Below are positions 56,904-64,000 of a DNA stretch of 64,000 nt, piece after piece. This DNA is from Phocaeicola sartorii JCM 17136 = DSM 21941. GTDB lineage: Bacteria > Bacteroidota > Bacteroidia > Bacteroidales > Bacteroidaceae. Positions within the stretch are counted from its first letter, which is position 1. Each line of letters begins with the position of its first letter. Location: NCBI RefSeq assembly GCF_000614185.1, contig NZ_BAKM01000032.1:1-64000 (forward strand), read 5' to 3'. Under the pieces are notes generated by a model. That model saw only the letters and a program-made list of their open reading frames with translations. It was not told the DNA's origin and searched no databases. Made by a program: the position numbers and the translations under genes.

Positions 56904-57689
56904 CTACAGCCCCTTCTCCTTCGCCTCATTCCAAACGGCATCCATCTCTTCCAAAGTCATATCTTTCAGATTCTTTCCTTGCTTGATGGTATGTTCCTCC
57001 AGATAATTGAAACGACGGATAAACTTCTGATTGGTAAGCTCCAATGCATTATCCGGATTTATCTTATAAAGCCGGGCCGCATTAATGAGACTGAACATCA
57101 CATCGCCAAATTCGGCTTCCGCCTTATCCTTGTCCATATTCTCCACCTCAGCCTCGAACTCTCCTATTTCCTCCTTCACTTTTGTCCACACCTGAGAACG
57201 CTCTTCCCAATCGAACCCCACGTTGCGGGCCTTGTCCTGAATGCGATACGCTTTTATCAACGAAGGTAATGCAGACGGGACACCACTCAGCACCATCTTG
57301 TTTCCATCTTTCTCTTTCATTTTCAGCTGCTCCCAGTTTTCAGTCACCTTCTCGGCAGTATCGGCTTTCACTTCACCAAACACATGAGGATGACGGAATA
57401 TCAATTTCTCACAAAGACGGTCACACACATCCTTGATATCAAAATCGCCTGTCTCACTACCTATCTTTGCGTAGAAGGCCACATGCAGCAATACATCACC
57501 CAACTCTTTGCAAATATCCTTCTTGTCATCCTTCATCAAGGCATCACAAAGCTCGTAAGTCTCTTCAATCGTATTGGGACGCAAACTTTCATTGGTCTGT
57601 TTCCGGTCCCAGGGACATTTCTCCCGTAACTCGTCCAAAATATCGAGGAAGCGGCCAAATGCTTCCATTTGTTCTTTTCTTGTATGCAT
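56904..57689 (-). CDS. mazG: Nucleoside triphosphate pyrophosphohydrolase MazG
   Basis: 261 residues from ATG 57689 (MHTRKEQMEAFGRFL). Two MazG domains: the first has CPWDRKQTNESLRPNTIEETYE and ELGDVLLHVAFYA; the second KEEIGEFEAEVEN and EFGDVMFSLINAA. It hydrolyses NTPs to NMP and PPi and removes damaged nucleotides or tunes ppGpp-type responses. The upstream extension to 57764 lies in the promoter region. It is divergent from valS. Confidence 0.94.
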   Translation of the reverse strand: MHTRKEQMEAFGRFLDILDELREKCPWDRKQTNESLRPNTIEETYELCDALMKDDKKDICKELGDVLLHVAFYAKIGSETGDFDIKDVCDRLCEKLIFRHPHVFGEVKADTAEKVTENWEQLKMKEKDGNKMVLSGVPSALPSLIKAYRIQDKARNVGFDWEERSQVWTKVKEEIGEFEAEVENMDKDKAEAEFGDVMFSLINAARLYKINPDNALELTNQKFIRRFNYLEEHTIKQGKNLKDMTLEEMDAVWNEAKEKGL

Positions 57690-57718
57690 AATCAATTTAT
57701 TAATATCATTTTGTCGTG

Positions 57719-57726
57719 CAAAAGTA
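57719..57726 (-). promoter_or_regulatory. mazG promoter -7 box
   Basis: Minus-strand TACTTTTG matches TAnnTTTG, 29 bp before ATG 57689. Confidence 0.5.
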
Positions 57727-57749
57727 CACAATAATCCAATGACTTTTAT

Positions 57750-57757
57750 TAATTTTG
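57750..57757 (+). promoter_or_regulatory. valS promoter -7 box
   Basis: TAATTTTG matches TAnnTTTG, 42 bp before ATG 57800. No T-box or other leader structure is visible. Confidence 0.5.
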
Positions 57758-57799
57758 CACTCAATTATGCGATAATCAATTAAATAAACAAAATATAAA

Positions 57800-60426
57800 A
57801 TGGAATTAGCAAGTAAGTACAATCCCGCTGACGTGGAGGGAAAATGGTACCAGTATTGGCTGGACAACAAACTCTTTAGTTCAAAACCCGACGGACGTGA
57901 ACCTTACACAGTCGTCATTCCGCCCCCTAACGTAACCGGAGTGCTCCACATGGGACACATGCTAAACAATACCATTCAGGATATATTGATACGCCGCGCC
58001 CGCATGGAAGGCAAGAATGCCTGCTGGGTGCCGGGAACCGACCATGCTTCTATCGCTACAGAAGCCAAAGTGGTCAACAAGCTGGCCGGACAAGGTATCA
58101 AAAAGACCGACCTCACCCGTGATGAGTTTCTGAAACACGCCTGGGACTGGACAGAAGAACACGGAGGCATCATTTTAAAACAGCTGCGCAAGCTGGGTGC
58201 ATCCTGCGACTGGGACCGTACCGCGTTCACCATGGACGAGGAACGTAGCGAAAGTGTCATCAAGGTATTTGTTGACCTTTACAACAAAGGTTTGATTTAT
58301 CGTGGGGTACGCATGGTAAACTGGGATCCGAAGGCATTGACGGCTCTCAGTGATGAAGAAGTTATTTACAAGGAAGAACATAGCAAACTGTATTATCTCC
58401 GCTACAAAGTAGAAGGTGATGCCGAAGGACGCTATGCGGTGGTAGCCACTACTCGTCCCGAAACAATTATGGGAGATACCGCCATGTGCATCAACCCCAA
58501 CGACCCCAAAAACCAATGGTTGAAGGGCAAGAAGGTAATTGTTCCGTTGGTAAACCGTGTGATCCCGGTGATCGAGGATGATTATGTAGATATTGAATTT
58601 GGTACAGGATGTCTGAAAGTGACACCCGCCCATGATGTGAACGACTATATGCTGGGCGAAAAATACAACTTGCCCAGCATTGATATCTTCAATGACAACG
58701 GTACCCTGAGTGAAGCTGCCGGACTGTATGTAGGCATGGACCGCTTTGATGTACGCAAGCAGATTGAAGAAGACCTGCAAGCTGCCGGATTGCTGGAAAA
58801 GGTGGAAGCTTATACCAACAAGGTAGGTTTCTCGGAACGTACCAATGTAGCCATCGAACCGAAACTATCCATGCAGTGGTTCTTGAAGATGCAGCACTTT
58901 GCAGATATGGCATTGCTCCTGTAATGAATGACGAACTGAAATTCTATCCGGCCAAATATAAGAACACTTACAAGAACTGGCTGGAAAATATCAAAGACTG
59001 GTGCATCAGCCGTCAGCTTTGGTGGGGACACCGCATCCCGGCATACTTCCTGCCCGAAGGCGGTTATGTAGTAGCCGGAACAGCGGAAGAGGCTTTGAAA
59101 CTGGCACAAGAAAAAACGGGGAATGCCCATCTGAAAATGGAAGATTTACGTCAGGACGATGACTGTCTGGACACTTGGTTCTCTTCATGGTTGTGGCCTA
59201 TTTCTTTATTTAACGGCATCAATGATCCTAATAATGAAGAAATTAACTATTACTACCCTACCAGCGACTTGGTGACAGGACCGGATATCATCTTCTTCTG
59301 GGTGGCACGTATGATTATGGCCGGATATGAATACAAAGGAGACATGCCGTTCAAGAATGTTTATTTCACCGGTATTGTACGCGACAAACTGGGACGCAAG
59401 ATGTCTAAGTCTTTGGGTAATTCGCCCGACCCGTTGGAACTGATTGACAAATATGGCGCCGATGGCGTGCGTATGGGTATGATGCTTGCCGCTCCCGCAG
59501 GAAACGACATCTTGTTCGATGATGCACTGTGCGAACAGGGACGTAACTTCAATAACAAGATATGGAATGCGTTCCGTCTGGTGAAAGGTTGGGAAGTGGC
59601 CGACATGGCACAACCCGAATATGCACGCCTGGCTACCGAATGGTTTGAGTCCATGCTGGCGACAACAGCTGCAGAAGTGGCAGACCTATTCAGCAAATAC
59701 CGTTTGAGTGAAGCGCTGATGGCTGTCTACAAGTTGTTCTGGGACGAATTCTCAAGCTGGTATCTGGAAATGATCAAGCCGGCATACGGACAACCCATTG
59801 ACAAAGCGACTTATGAAAAGACTTTGGGTTTCTTCGATAACCTGCTGAAGTTGCTGCATCCGTTCATGCCTTTCATTACCGAAGAATTGTGGCAGCACAT
59901 TTATGACCGCAAAGAAGGGGAAAGCCTGATGGTTCAACAACTGAATATCCCGACTGCTTGTGATGAGACGATCGTCAAAGATTTTGAAGTGGTAAAAGAG
60001 GTGATCGGTGGTATCCGTACCATCCGCTTACAGAAAAACATTGCACAGAAAGAGGCGTTGGAATTGCAGGTGGTCGGTGAAAATCCGGTGGCTGCATTCA
60101 ATCCTATCATTACGAAATTGTGCAATCTCTCTTCCATTGAAGTCGTGGAAAACAAAACCGACGGCTCCGGCTCATTCATGGTGGGAACTACTGAATATGC
60201 GGTACCCTTGGGCAATATGATAAACGTGGAAGAAGAACTGGCGAAACTGGAAGCTGAATTGAAGTATCAGGAAGGTTTCTTGCAAAGTGTTTTGAAAAAG
60301 CTGGGCAATGAGAAGTTCGTGGGAAAAGCACCGGCAAACGTTATTGATATGGAACGTAAGAAACAGGCGGATGCGGAAAGCAAGATTGCTTCGTTGAAAG
60401 AAAGTATCGCTGCTTTGAAGAAATAA
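57800..60426 (+). CDS. valS: Valyl-tRNA synthetase, frame interrupted once
   Basis: About 875 residues when one base is restored at about 58915 (GCATTGCTCC to GCATTGGCTCC, giving [15 protein letters not shown]). HIGH-type motif is [13 protein letters not shown]; the KMSKS motif KMSKSLGN lies in the second part. [10 protein letters not shown], the editing domain ([15 protein letters not shown]) and a C-terminal coiled coil (about 815-875) complete the class I enzyme. It is essential for protein synthesis, so the break is more likely an error than a mutation. A terminator follows at 60436. Confidence 0.96.
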
Positions 60427-60435
60427 AATAAGAAG

Positions 60436-60470
60436 AAAGGGATGTCCGAAAACTATTCAGACATCCCTTT
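60436..60470. terminator. Terminator between valS and the DUF6249 gene
   Basis: AAAGGGATGTC (60436-60446) pairs with GACATCCCTTT (60460-60470), serving both converging transcripts. Confidence 0.85.
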
Positions 60471-60476
60471 TACTAC

Positions 60477-60920
60477 TTAATCACGAGTAAGGTCCTTCCT
60501 GCTTTTCCGAGAGATTTTCAACTCTACTATAAAAGCGATAACCAAACCCAAACCGCCAAAGAGCAAGACACTTGCACCATAAATCAATGAAGCCAACTCA
60601 TTCATGCGCCAATTATTCTCTGTAAAAAAACCGGGTATCGTGGTTACACCAATCATATAACCTATCAACAGCCCAAGCCCCATTCCCAGCAACAAGCAAC
60701 CAAATTTCAAGGCCGAGAAAGAAGTCGGAGAAGAGGACATGAAAGAAGTTCCTACAGGAAGAGGCAGACTTAACCTGTTCCCCAACATGGAAGGATCTAA
60801 CTTGTCTCCCAATTTCTCTATTATAGCAAGACGCTCCTTCTTACCCACAAAAAGCTCAAATAATTTGTAGATTCCCAATGTAATGATACCTACAACAATC
60901 CAACCGGTAATGTAACTCAT
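60477..60920 (-). CDS. DUF6249 membrane protein, part of an ECF sigma regulon
   Basis: 147 residues with three membrane helices (near 3-20, 70-90 and 115-135) and a basic tail (KISRKSRKD). It matches DUF6249, a Bacteroidetes family of unknown function. Its promoter (60965-60992, minus) copies the promoter of the divergent sigma-factor gene in both boxes and spacing. I therefore infer control by that sigma. Confidence 0.75.
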   Translation of the reverse strand: MSYITGWIVVGIITLGIYKLFELFVGKKERLAIIEKLGDKLDPSMLGNRLSLPLPVGTSFMSSSPTSFSALKFGCLLLGMGLGLLIGYMIGVTTIPGFFTENNWRMNELASLIYGASVLLFGGLGLVIAFIVELKISRKSRKDLTRD

Positions 60921-60964
60921 GATTTTTTCTATTTAAGTTATTAATTTTGTTCCTTTGTACCCTT

Positions 60965-60992
60965 TAGACGCAGGGACATCAAGGAGGTTACA
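60965..60992 (-). promoter_or_regulatory. ECF-type promoter of the DUF6249 gene
   Basis: On the minus strand TGTAACC (60986-60992) and CGTCTA (60965-60970) are separated by 15 bp, a typical ECF pattern with an AAC -35 and a CGTC -10. The same boxes with identical spacing occur divergently at 61023-61050. Confidence 0.7.
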
Positions 60993-61022
60993 CTTTTTTG
61001 AAAGGAAAAAAATCTTTTTTTA

Positions 61023-61050
61023 TGTAACCTTTCTCTTAGCCTTGCGTCTA
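61023..61050 (+). promoter_or_regulatory. ECF-type autoregulatory promoter of the sigma/anti-sigma operon
   Basis: TGTAACC (61023-61029) and CGTCTA (61045-61050) with a 15-bp spacer. It lies 9 bp before ATG 61060, so the mRNA is near leaderless. Its match to the divergent promoter implies that the sigma factor drives its own operon. Confidence 0.75.
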
Positions 61051-61059
61051 ACAGACAAA

Positions 61060-61605
61060 ATGAAAAACGACGAAGCAAATATTATTCATAGAATAGTGAA
61101 AGGAGAGACTTCTCTTTACGAGTACTTTCTGGATAAATACAGCCAACAGGTATTTGTCTTGATTGTACGTATCGTAGAGAATCAGGAGGATGCGGAAGAG
61201 TTGACCCAGGATACTTTCCTGAAAGCCTTTGAACATCTTTCGTCGTTTAAAGCAGAGAGCAGTTTTTCTACGTGGATATACCGCATTGCATATAACACGG
61301 CTATTTCGGCCACCAGAAAGAAAAAACAAGATTTATTTGTGATGGATAATGCCGTGTTGACAAATATATCCGACCAACAAATAGATGACACACTGAATGA
61401 TGAAAGTGAGGAAAGAATAGGAAAACTCAATGAAGCCATCAAGAAGCTGGATGCCGAGGAACGTGCTTTGATTTCTTTATTTTATAATGAAGAGAAGCCT
61501 ATCGGAGAAATTGCTCTTATTCTGGGATTGACGGAAAGCAACACAAAAGTGAAGTTGCACCGGATACGCAAAAAACTATATATACTTATAACGGAAGCAG
61601 AATGA
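61060..61605 (+). CDS. ECF RNA polymerase sigma factor (sigma-70 family)
   Basis: 181 residues from ATG 61060 (MKNDEANIIHRI). Region 2: LIVRIVENQEDAEELTQDTFLKAFEHLSSFKAESSFSTWIYRIAYN. Region 4: LDAEERALISLFYNEEKPIGEIALILGLTESNTKVKLHRIRKKL. An earlier in-frame start (60955) would lie upstream of the promoter and is rejected. Its stop overlaps the next gene by 4 bp, the standard sigma/anti-sigma coupling. Confidence 0.93.
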   Translation: MKNDEANIIHRIVKGETSLYEYFLDKYSQQVFVLIVRIVENQEDAEELTQDTFLKAFEHLSSFKAESSFSTWIYRIAYNTAISATRKKKQDLFVMDNAVLTNISDQQIDDTLNDESEERIGKLNEAIKKLDAEERALISLFYNEEKPIGEIALILGLTESNTKVKLHRIRKKLYILITEAE

Positions 61606-61988
61606 ACGAAAAACAAAAAGATAAAGGATTGATGAAGGCCATGAAGGAACAGCCAACCTACCGGCTACCTTCCAACTTTACCTTCCGCACCATGCAGAAA
61701 GTAGAGGAAGCCCTACTTTTGCGTGAAAAGAAACTAGAGAGAAGAACATTGCTGGCCACCATCGCCGCTTCTTTATTCTTGATACTAAGCAGTGGTACAG
61801 GTCTGTACATCTATTTTGGAGATGCGATCAAGGAATGCCTCCGCAGTACTTTCCTGGCAGGTGGGCAGATCTTGGATATACAATTTCCTCCCATTTATCT
61901 GTTATTCATCGTCACGATACCTATATTTATGTTTTTTGACCGATGGATGAGGAAACTATATTTTAAACATCATGCCTGCAGGGGATAA
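61602..61988 (+). CDS. Putative anti-sigma factor membrane protein
   Basis: 128 residues. A cytoplasmic N-terminus (LMKAMKEQPTYRLPSNFTFRTMQKVEEALLLREKKLERR) precedes two membrane helices (about 50-70 and 95-115). It overlaps the sigma gene by 4 bp. The YRLPSNFTFRTMQKVEE motif recurs in small membrane proteins beside Bacteroidetes ECF sigmas. It probably holds the sigma factor at the membrane. Not a zinc (ZAS) type: the HxxxCxxC motif is absent. Confidence 0.72.
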   Translation: MNEKQKDKGLMKAMKEQPTYRLPSNFTFRTMQKVEEALLLREKKLERRTLLATIAASLFLILSSGTGLYIYFGDAIKECLRSTFLAGGQILDIQFPPIYLLFIVTIPIFMFFDRWMRKLYFKHHACRG

Positions 61989-61997
61989 TACATACGT

Positions 61998-62087
61998 ACG
62001 TGTAGGCCGATGCTTACTAACGTGTAAGCCGATGCTTAGTAACGTATAGGCTTACACGTTACTAATGTTGGGGCTTACATGTTACTA
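61998..62087. repeat. 22/23-bp-period array of dyads (array C)
   Basis: Four units start at 61998, 62020, 62042 and 62065 (22, 22, 23, 23 nt). They share an (A)CGT-TA-GC-core and end with CTTACTA or GTTACTA. Cores are palindromic (TAAGC-CGAT-GCTTA; AACGTATAGGCTTACACGTT is nearly self-complementary). It starts 10 bp after the anti-sigma stop. A related hairpin lies at 3618-3664. Confidence 0.7.
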
Positions 62088-62099
62088 ACGTTTATTGTT

Positions 62100-62184
62100 G
62101 AACAAGCCTAGCCTGTTCAGTGAACAGACTTACTCTGTTCCGAGTGCAGACCTAGTCTGTTCAACGTACAAGCCTAGCTTGTTC
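62100..62184. repeat. 22-bp-period array of four dyads (array D)
   Basis: Four 19-nt units start at 62100, 62122, 62144 and 62166, each separated by exactly 3 nt. They fit the loose dyad G-ACA..C...C.TGT.C (for example GAACAAGCCTAGCCTGTTC). The same family as array A at the other end of the window, 62 kb away. It lies directly after array C. Confidence 0.75.
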
Positions 62185-62302
62185 AGCGCATTCCCCCTCA
62201 CTAAGTCAACATCCCCCTTTCTCCCGTCACCCTTTCATTTTATACCATACACACAGGCAATCAGCCGATTAAAGCTGAAACCACTTCCCCTCACTCCCGT
62301 TT

Positions 62303-62419
62303 CAGCCGTATGGCTGTCTCCTTTCACTGAAATCGGTTAACTCGTGCTGAAAAGACAATGACAGGAGTCTCTTCATAGCCGGAACGCCCATCATCAGGGC
62401 ATTTCAGCGGTAGCTGAAA
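62303..62419. repeat. Short hairpins around a TTTCAGC motif
   Basis: CAGCC-GTAT-GGCTG (62303-62316) and TTTCAGC-GGTA-GCTGAAA (62402-62419) are small perfect hairpins preceded by TTTCAGC-like sequence, with further CTGAAA copies nearby (62272, 62346). The stretch 62185-62690 has no gene; its last 100 bp hold a palindromic GCTCAAGCGAGC and a -7-like TACCTTCG at 62672. Confidence 0.4.
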
Positions 62420-62692
62420 GGAGAAAAGGAACAACCGGATTTTATCGCTGGACCATTTAAAATGAAGATAATTTCAGCACCTCTACATGTTAATGAACAA
62501 CATGGGCAGTTTAATCAATCATAAAAAACGTAAGACATTGAAAACAAAAGCGTTCTTTGCATAAGACCGGCTGCACCTCAGCATAGCTCAAGCGAGCTTG
62601 GCTCTGCATTCGGTTTGCGCGTTCTTTGAAAGATTGTATGAGGAAAAGGGGTGAGATGGAGAAAAAAATGTTACCTTCGCATTCGTAAATAG

Positions 62693-63355
62693 TTGAAAAG
62701 CATCATTATAACGGAGAACAAAGGAGAAATCATACTATACCAGCCCGACGAGGAGGTGAAATTGGAAGTCCGCTTGGAAGAGGATACGGTGTGGCTTAAC
62801 AGGCAGCAATTGGCAGAACTGTTTGCCCGTAATGTCAAGACGATAGGCAAACACATCAACAATGCCTTAAGGGAAGAACTTGTAGAGATGACTGCGGCAG
62901 TTGTCGCAAAATTTGCGACAACTGCCGCAGACGGAAAAGTCTATCAAGTGGAATACTACAATTTGGACGTGATTCTATCTGTCGGGTACAGGGTAAAGTC
63001 AAGCAGGGGCATTGAGTTCCGCCGTTGGGCAAACAAGGTACTGAAGGAATACCTGTTGAGAGGGTACTCTGTCAACCAGCGACTGATCGGTATGGAGCAG
63101 CGCATAGACCGCAAATTGCAGGAACATGAGCAACGCCTGAACCGGATAGACGGTAAGATTGATTTCTTCGTCCGTCACAACAACCAGTATCCGTCCATCG
63201 ACATCCGCACCTATAGGGGATGCCACGATCGTTTCCTGATAGTGGACGGCAATGACATCTATCACATCGGTGCCTCGCTGAAAGATCTCGGCAAGCGGAT
63301 GTTCGCTTTCTCCAAACTGGAGATCCCGGCTTCCGCCATCATGGATTTGCTGTAA
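62693..63355 (+). CDS. RhuM-like (virulence protein family) DNA-binding protein, internally shortened
   Basis: 220 residues starting at TTG 62693, directly after an in-frame TAG. The N-terminal RhuM domain is clear (VRLEEDTVWLNRQQLAELFARNVKTIGKHINNA, YNLDVILSVGYRVKSSRGIEFRRWA). After a coiled-coil region, DFFVR joins HNNQYPSIDIRTY..HDRFLIVDG..YHIGASLKDLGKR. In Bacteroidales relatives I recall about 100 residues lie between these parts. The C-terminal half resembles a phospholipase-D-like end. Role unknown; often found near restriction or mobile genes. Confidence 0.7.
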   Translation: MKSIIITENKGEIILYQPDEEVKLEVRLEEDTVWLNRQQLAELFARNVKTIGKHINNALREELVEMTAAVVAKFATTAADGKVYQVEYYNLDVILSVGYRVKSSRGIEFRRWANKVLKEYLLRGYSVNQRLIGMEQRIDRKLQEHEQRLNRIDGKIDFFVRHNNQYPSIDIRTYRGCHDRFLIVDGNDIYHIGASLKDLGKRMFAFSKLEIPASAIMDLL

Positions 63356-63435
63356 CCCTCTCACACACACCTGCCACAGAAAGAAGGCTTATTTTAAGAG
63401 CTCTGTCAACAGAAAACACAACCATTCCTTGTCCA

Positions 63436-63762
63436 CCGGCAATTACAAACGGTTGAATGTGACATACAGCGGCGCTCCCTCTAATACTCCCACTGTACGT
63501 GCGCTTGCCGTGGGCGACTTCTATTTATTCGGACGGTGGCGCATTGTTCCGGGAAGATCCCCCAGCTCCTCCGAGCGAAAGTTGTATCGGTGTAGTGTAT
63601 TGGGTGGGGAGTATTATAGAGGAAGACCCTTTGTTGAAAAGAAACTACCCCGGCTGTACGCACGGACTGGTAGCATCCTTGCAGGATGTCGGGCAGACAA
63701 TATGGAGTTCCGACTATGAGTCAGTCTTTAAGTACCGTAGTTTTGTACATAATTTCTTTTGA
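63436..63762 (+). pseudogene. Remnant of a fimbrillin-family/secreted lipoprotein gene C-terminus
   Basis: Two frames give adjoining pieces: NVTYSGAPSNTP..VRALAVGDFY, then YSDGGALFRED..CIGVVYWVGSI..NYPGCTHGLVASLQDVGQTIWSSDYESV. The GDFYYSDG, CIGVVYWVG and HPGCTHGLV-like pattern is typical of Bacteroidales fimbrillin-family anchored proteins. The frame shift near 63525 needs one base removed, unlike the other breaks in this window. The N-terminal part is missing. Confidence 0.55.
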
Positions 63763-63771
63763 AAGGCTGAC

Positions 63772-63833
63772 AGACAAAAGTACGAGCAGGCAAGGTCGGA
63801 CTTGTCCGGGTAGCTACCCATGCTTTTGTCCTT
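63772..63833. other. Palindromic structured element after the fimbrillin remnant
   Basis: Outer arms GACAAAAG (63772-) and CTTTTGTC (-63833) enclose GGGTAGCTACCC, a perfect 12-bp palindrome. It could be a terminator, or a stem such as those at mobile element ends. Confidence 0.4.
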
Positions 63834-63945
63834 TCCTAAAAGACACCGGAATGCCTTGAAATAACTACTGAATCAACAAATTCATTATTAAAACAACAAA
63901 AATACACCCCTAAAACAGCAATTGTCAAATTTAAGGTGTCTGACT

Positions 63946-63977
63946 TTTGGATAGTATCGTAATTAATACTAAGTTTG
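63946..63977 (+). promoter_or_regulatory. Promoter for a gene beyond the right edge
   Basis: TTTG (63946-63949) and TAAGTTTG (63970-63977) are 20 bp apart, a canonical Bacteroidetes promoter facing right. Its gene is outside the window. Confidence 0.6.
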
Positions 63978-64000
63978 CAAAAAAGAAACAATATCGTATT

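Noticed and set aside
12646..60426. Programmed frameshifting as the cause of the many breaks
   Set aside because: No common slippery heptamer or downstream structure; the breaks share only a GGC/GCC base loss and occur at unrelated positions in unrelated genes.
62095..62340. 81-codon frame over array D
   Set aside because: Composed of repeat units and low-complexity Ser/Pro sequence; the 22-bp period is not a multiple of three.
63900..63960. Insertion-sequence end at the right edge
   Set aside because: The GGTGTCTGAC stretch looked like a terminal repeat, but no transposase or matching inverted copy is present in the window, and a canonical promoter explains part of it.

Overview
The window is chromosomal DNA of a gut Bacteroidales bacterium, most likely the Phocaeicola (formerly Bacteroides) vulgatus/dorei group. 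The evidence is many Bacteroidetes promoters with a TAnnTTTG -7 box (often TTTG about 19 bp upstream), a capsule locus headed by upxY/upxZ, several Bacteroidales-only DUF families (DUF4199, 4251, 4837, 4847, 4922, 6048, 6249, 6452), and remnants of a fimbrillin-type gene and an AAA-ATPase typical of this order. The species is inferred from family resemblance, not from a search.
1-3.4 kb: the start of a capsular polysaccharide operon read leftwards (promoter near 3374-3404, leader of about 540 nt, upxY, upxZ, Wzx-type flippase). 3.6-6.5 kb: an atypical RecQ-like helicase, tRNA-Thr and a probable SRP RNA. 6.5-11.6 kb: membrane protein, glycosyltransferase, two envelope proteins, MntP, ApbE, MarC. 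11.8-21.9 kb: Crp/Fnr regulator, M3 peptidase, dCMP deaminase, C-terminal processing protease, 5-FTHF cyclo-ligase, DciA-like protein/RecF, lumazine synthase, tRNA-Tyr and tRNA-Gly, pirin. 22-29 kb: ExoIII, then SecG, a TPR-like protein, an LptE-like lipoprotein, a sigma-54 activator and a sensor kinase, all leftward. 29-40 kb: inositol-1-phosphate synthase divergent from a PfkB kinase, then a nine-gene leftward operon (rlmN, DUF4837, pdxA, nucleotidyltransferase, ATP-grasp, CDP-alcohol phosphotransferase, membrane flippase-like protein, HAD hydrolase, sugar MFS) that looks like a phospho-headgroup/inositol lipid pathway. 40-46.5 kb: GT2-DUF4922 fusion, SpoIID-like protein and AmpG-like permease. 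46.5-54.3 kb: secreted beta-helix protein, BadF-type sugar kinase, SIMPL protein, ribosomal protein S1, cold-shock protein. 54.4-62 kb: RNase Z, an ECF sigma cluster, MazG, ValS, and a second ECF sigma/anti-sigma pair divergent from a DUF6249 gene. 62-64 kb: repeat arrays, a shortened RhuM-like gene and a fimbrillin remnant; this end looks accessory.
Two features cut across the window. First, small arrays with a 22-bp period, built of imperfect dyads, recur at 14-76, 1770-1835, 61998-62087 and 62100-62184, with a related hairpin at 3618-3664; none is explained by a gene. Second, at least ten single-base losses interrupt nine otherwise full-length genes, including the normally essential rpsA and valS. 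Adding back one G or C in a GGC/GCC context restores nearly all of them, which points to systematic consensus error rather than real decay. True remnants (21944-22373, 45653-45795, 63436-63762) look different.
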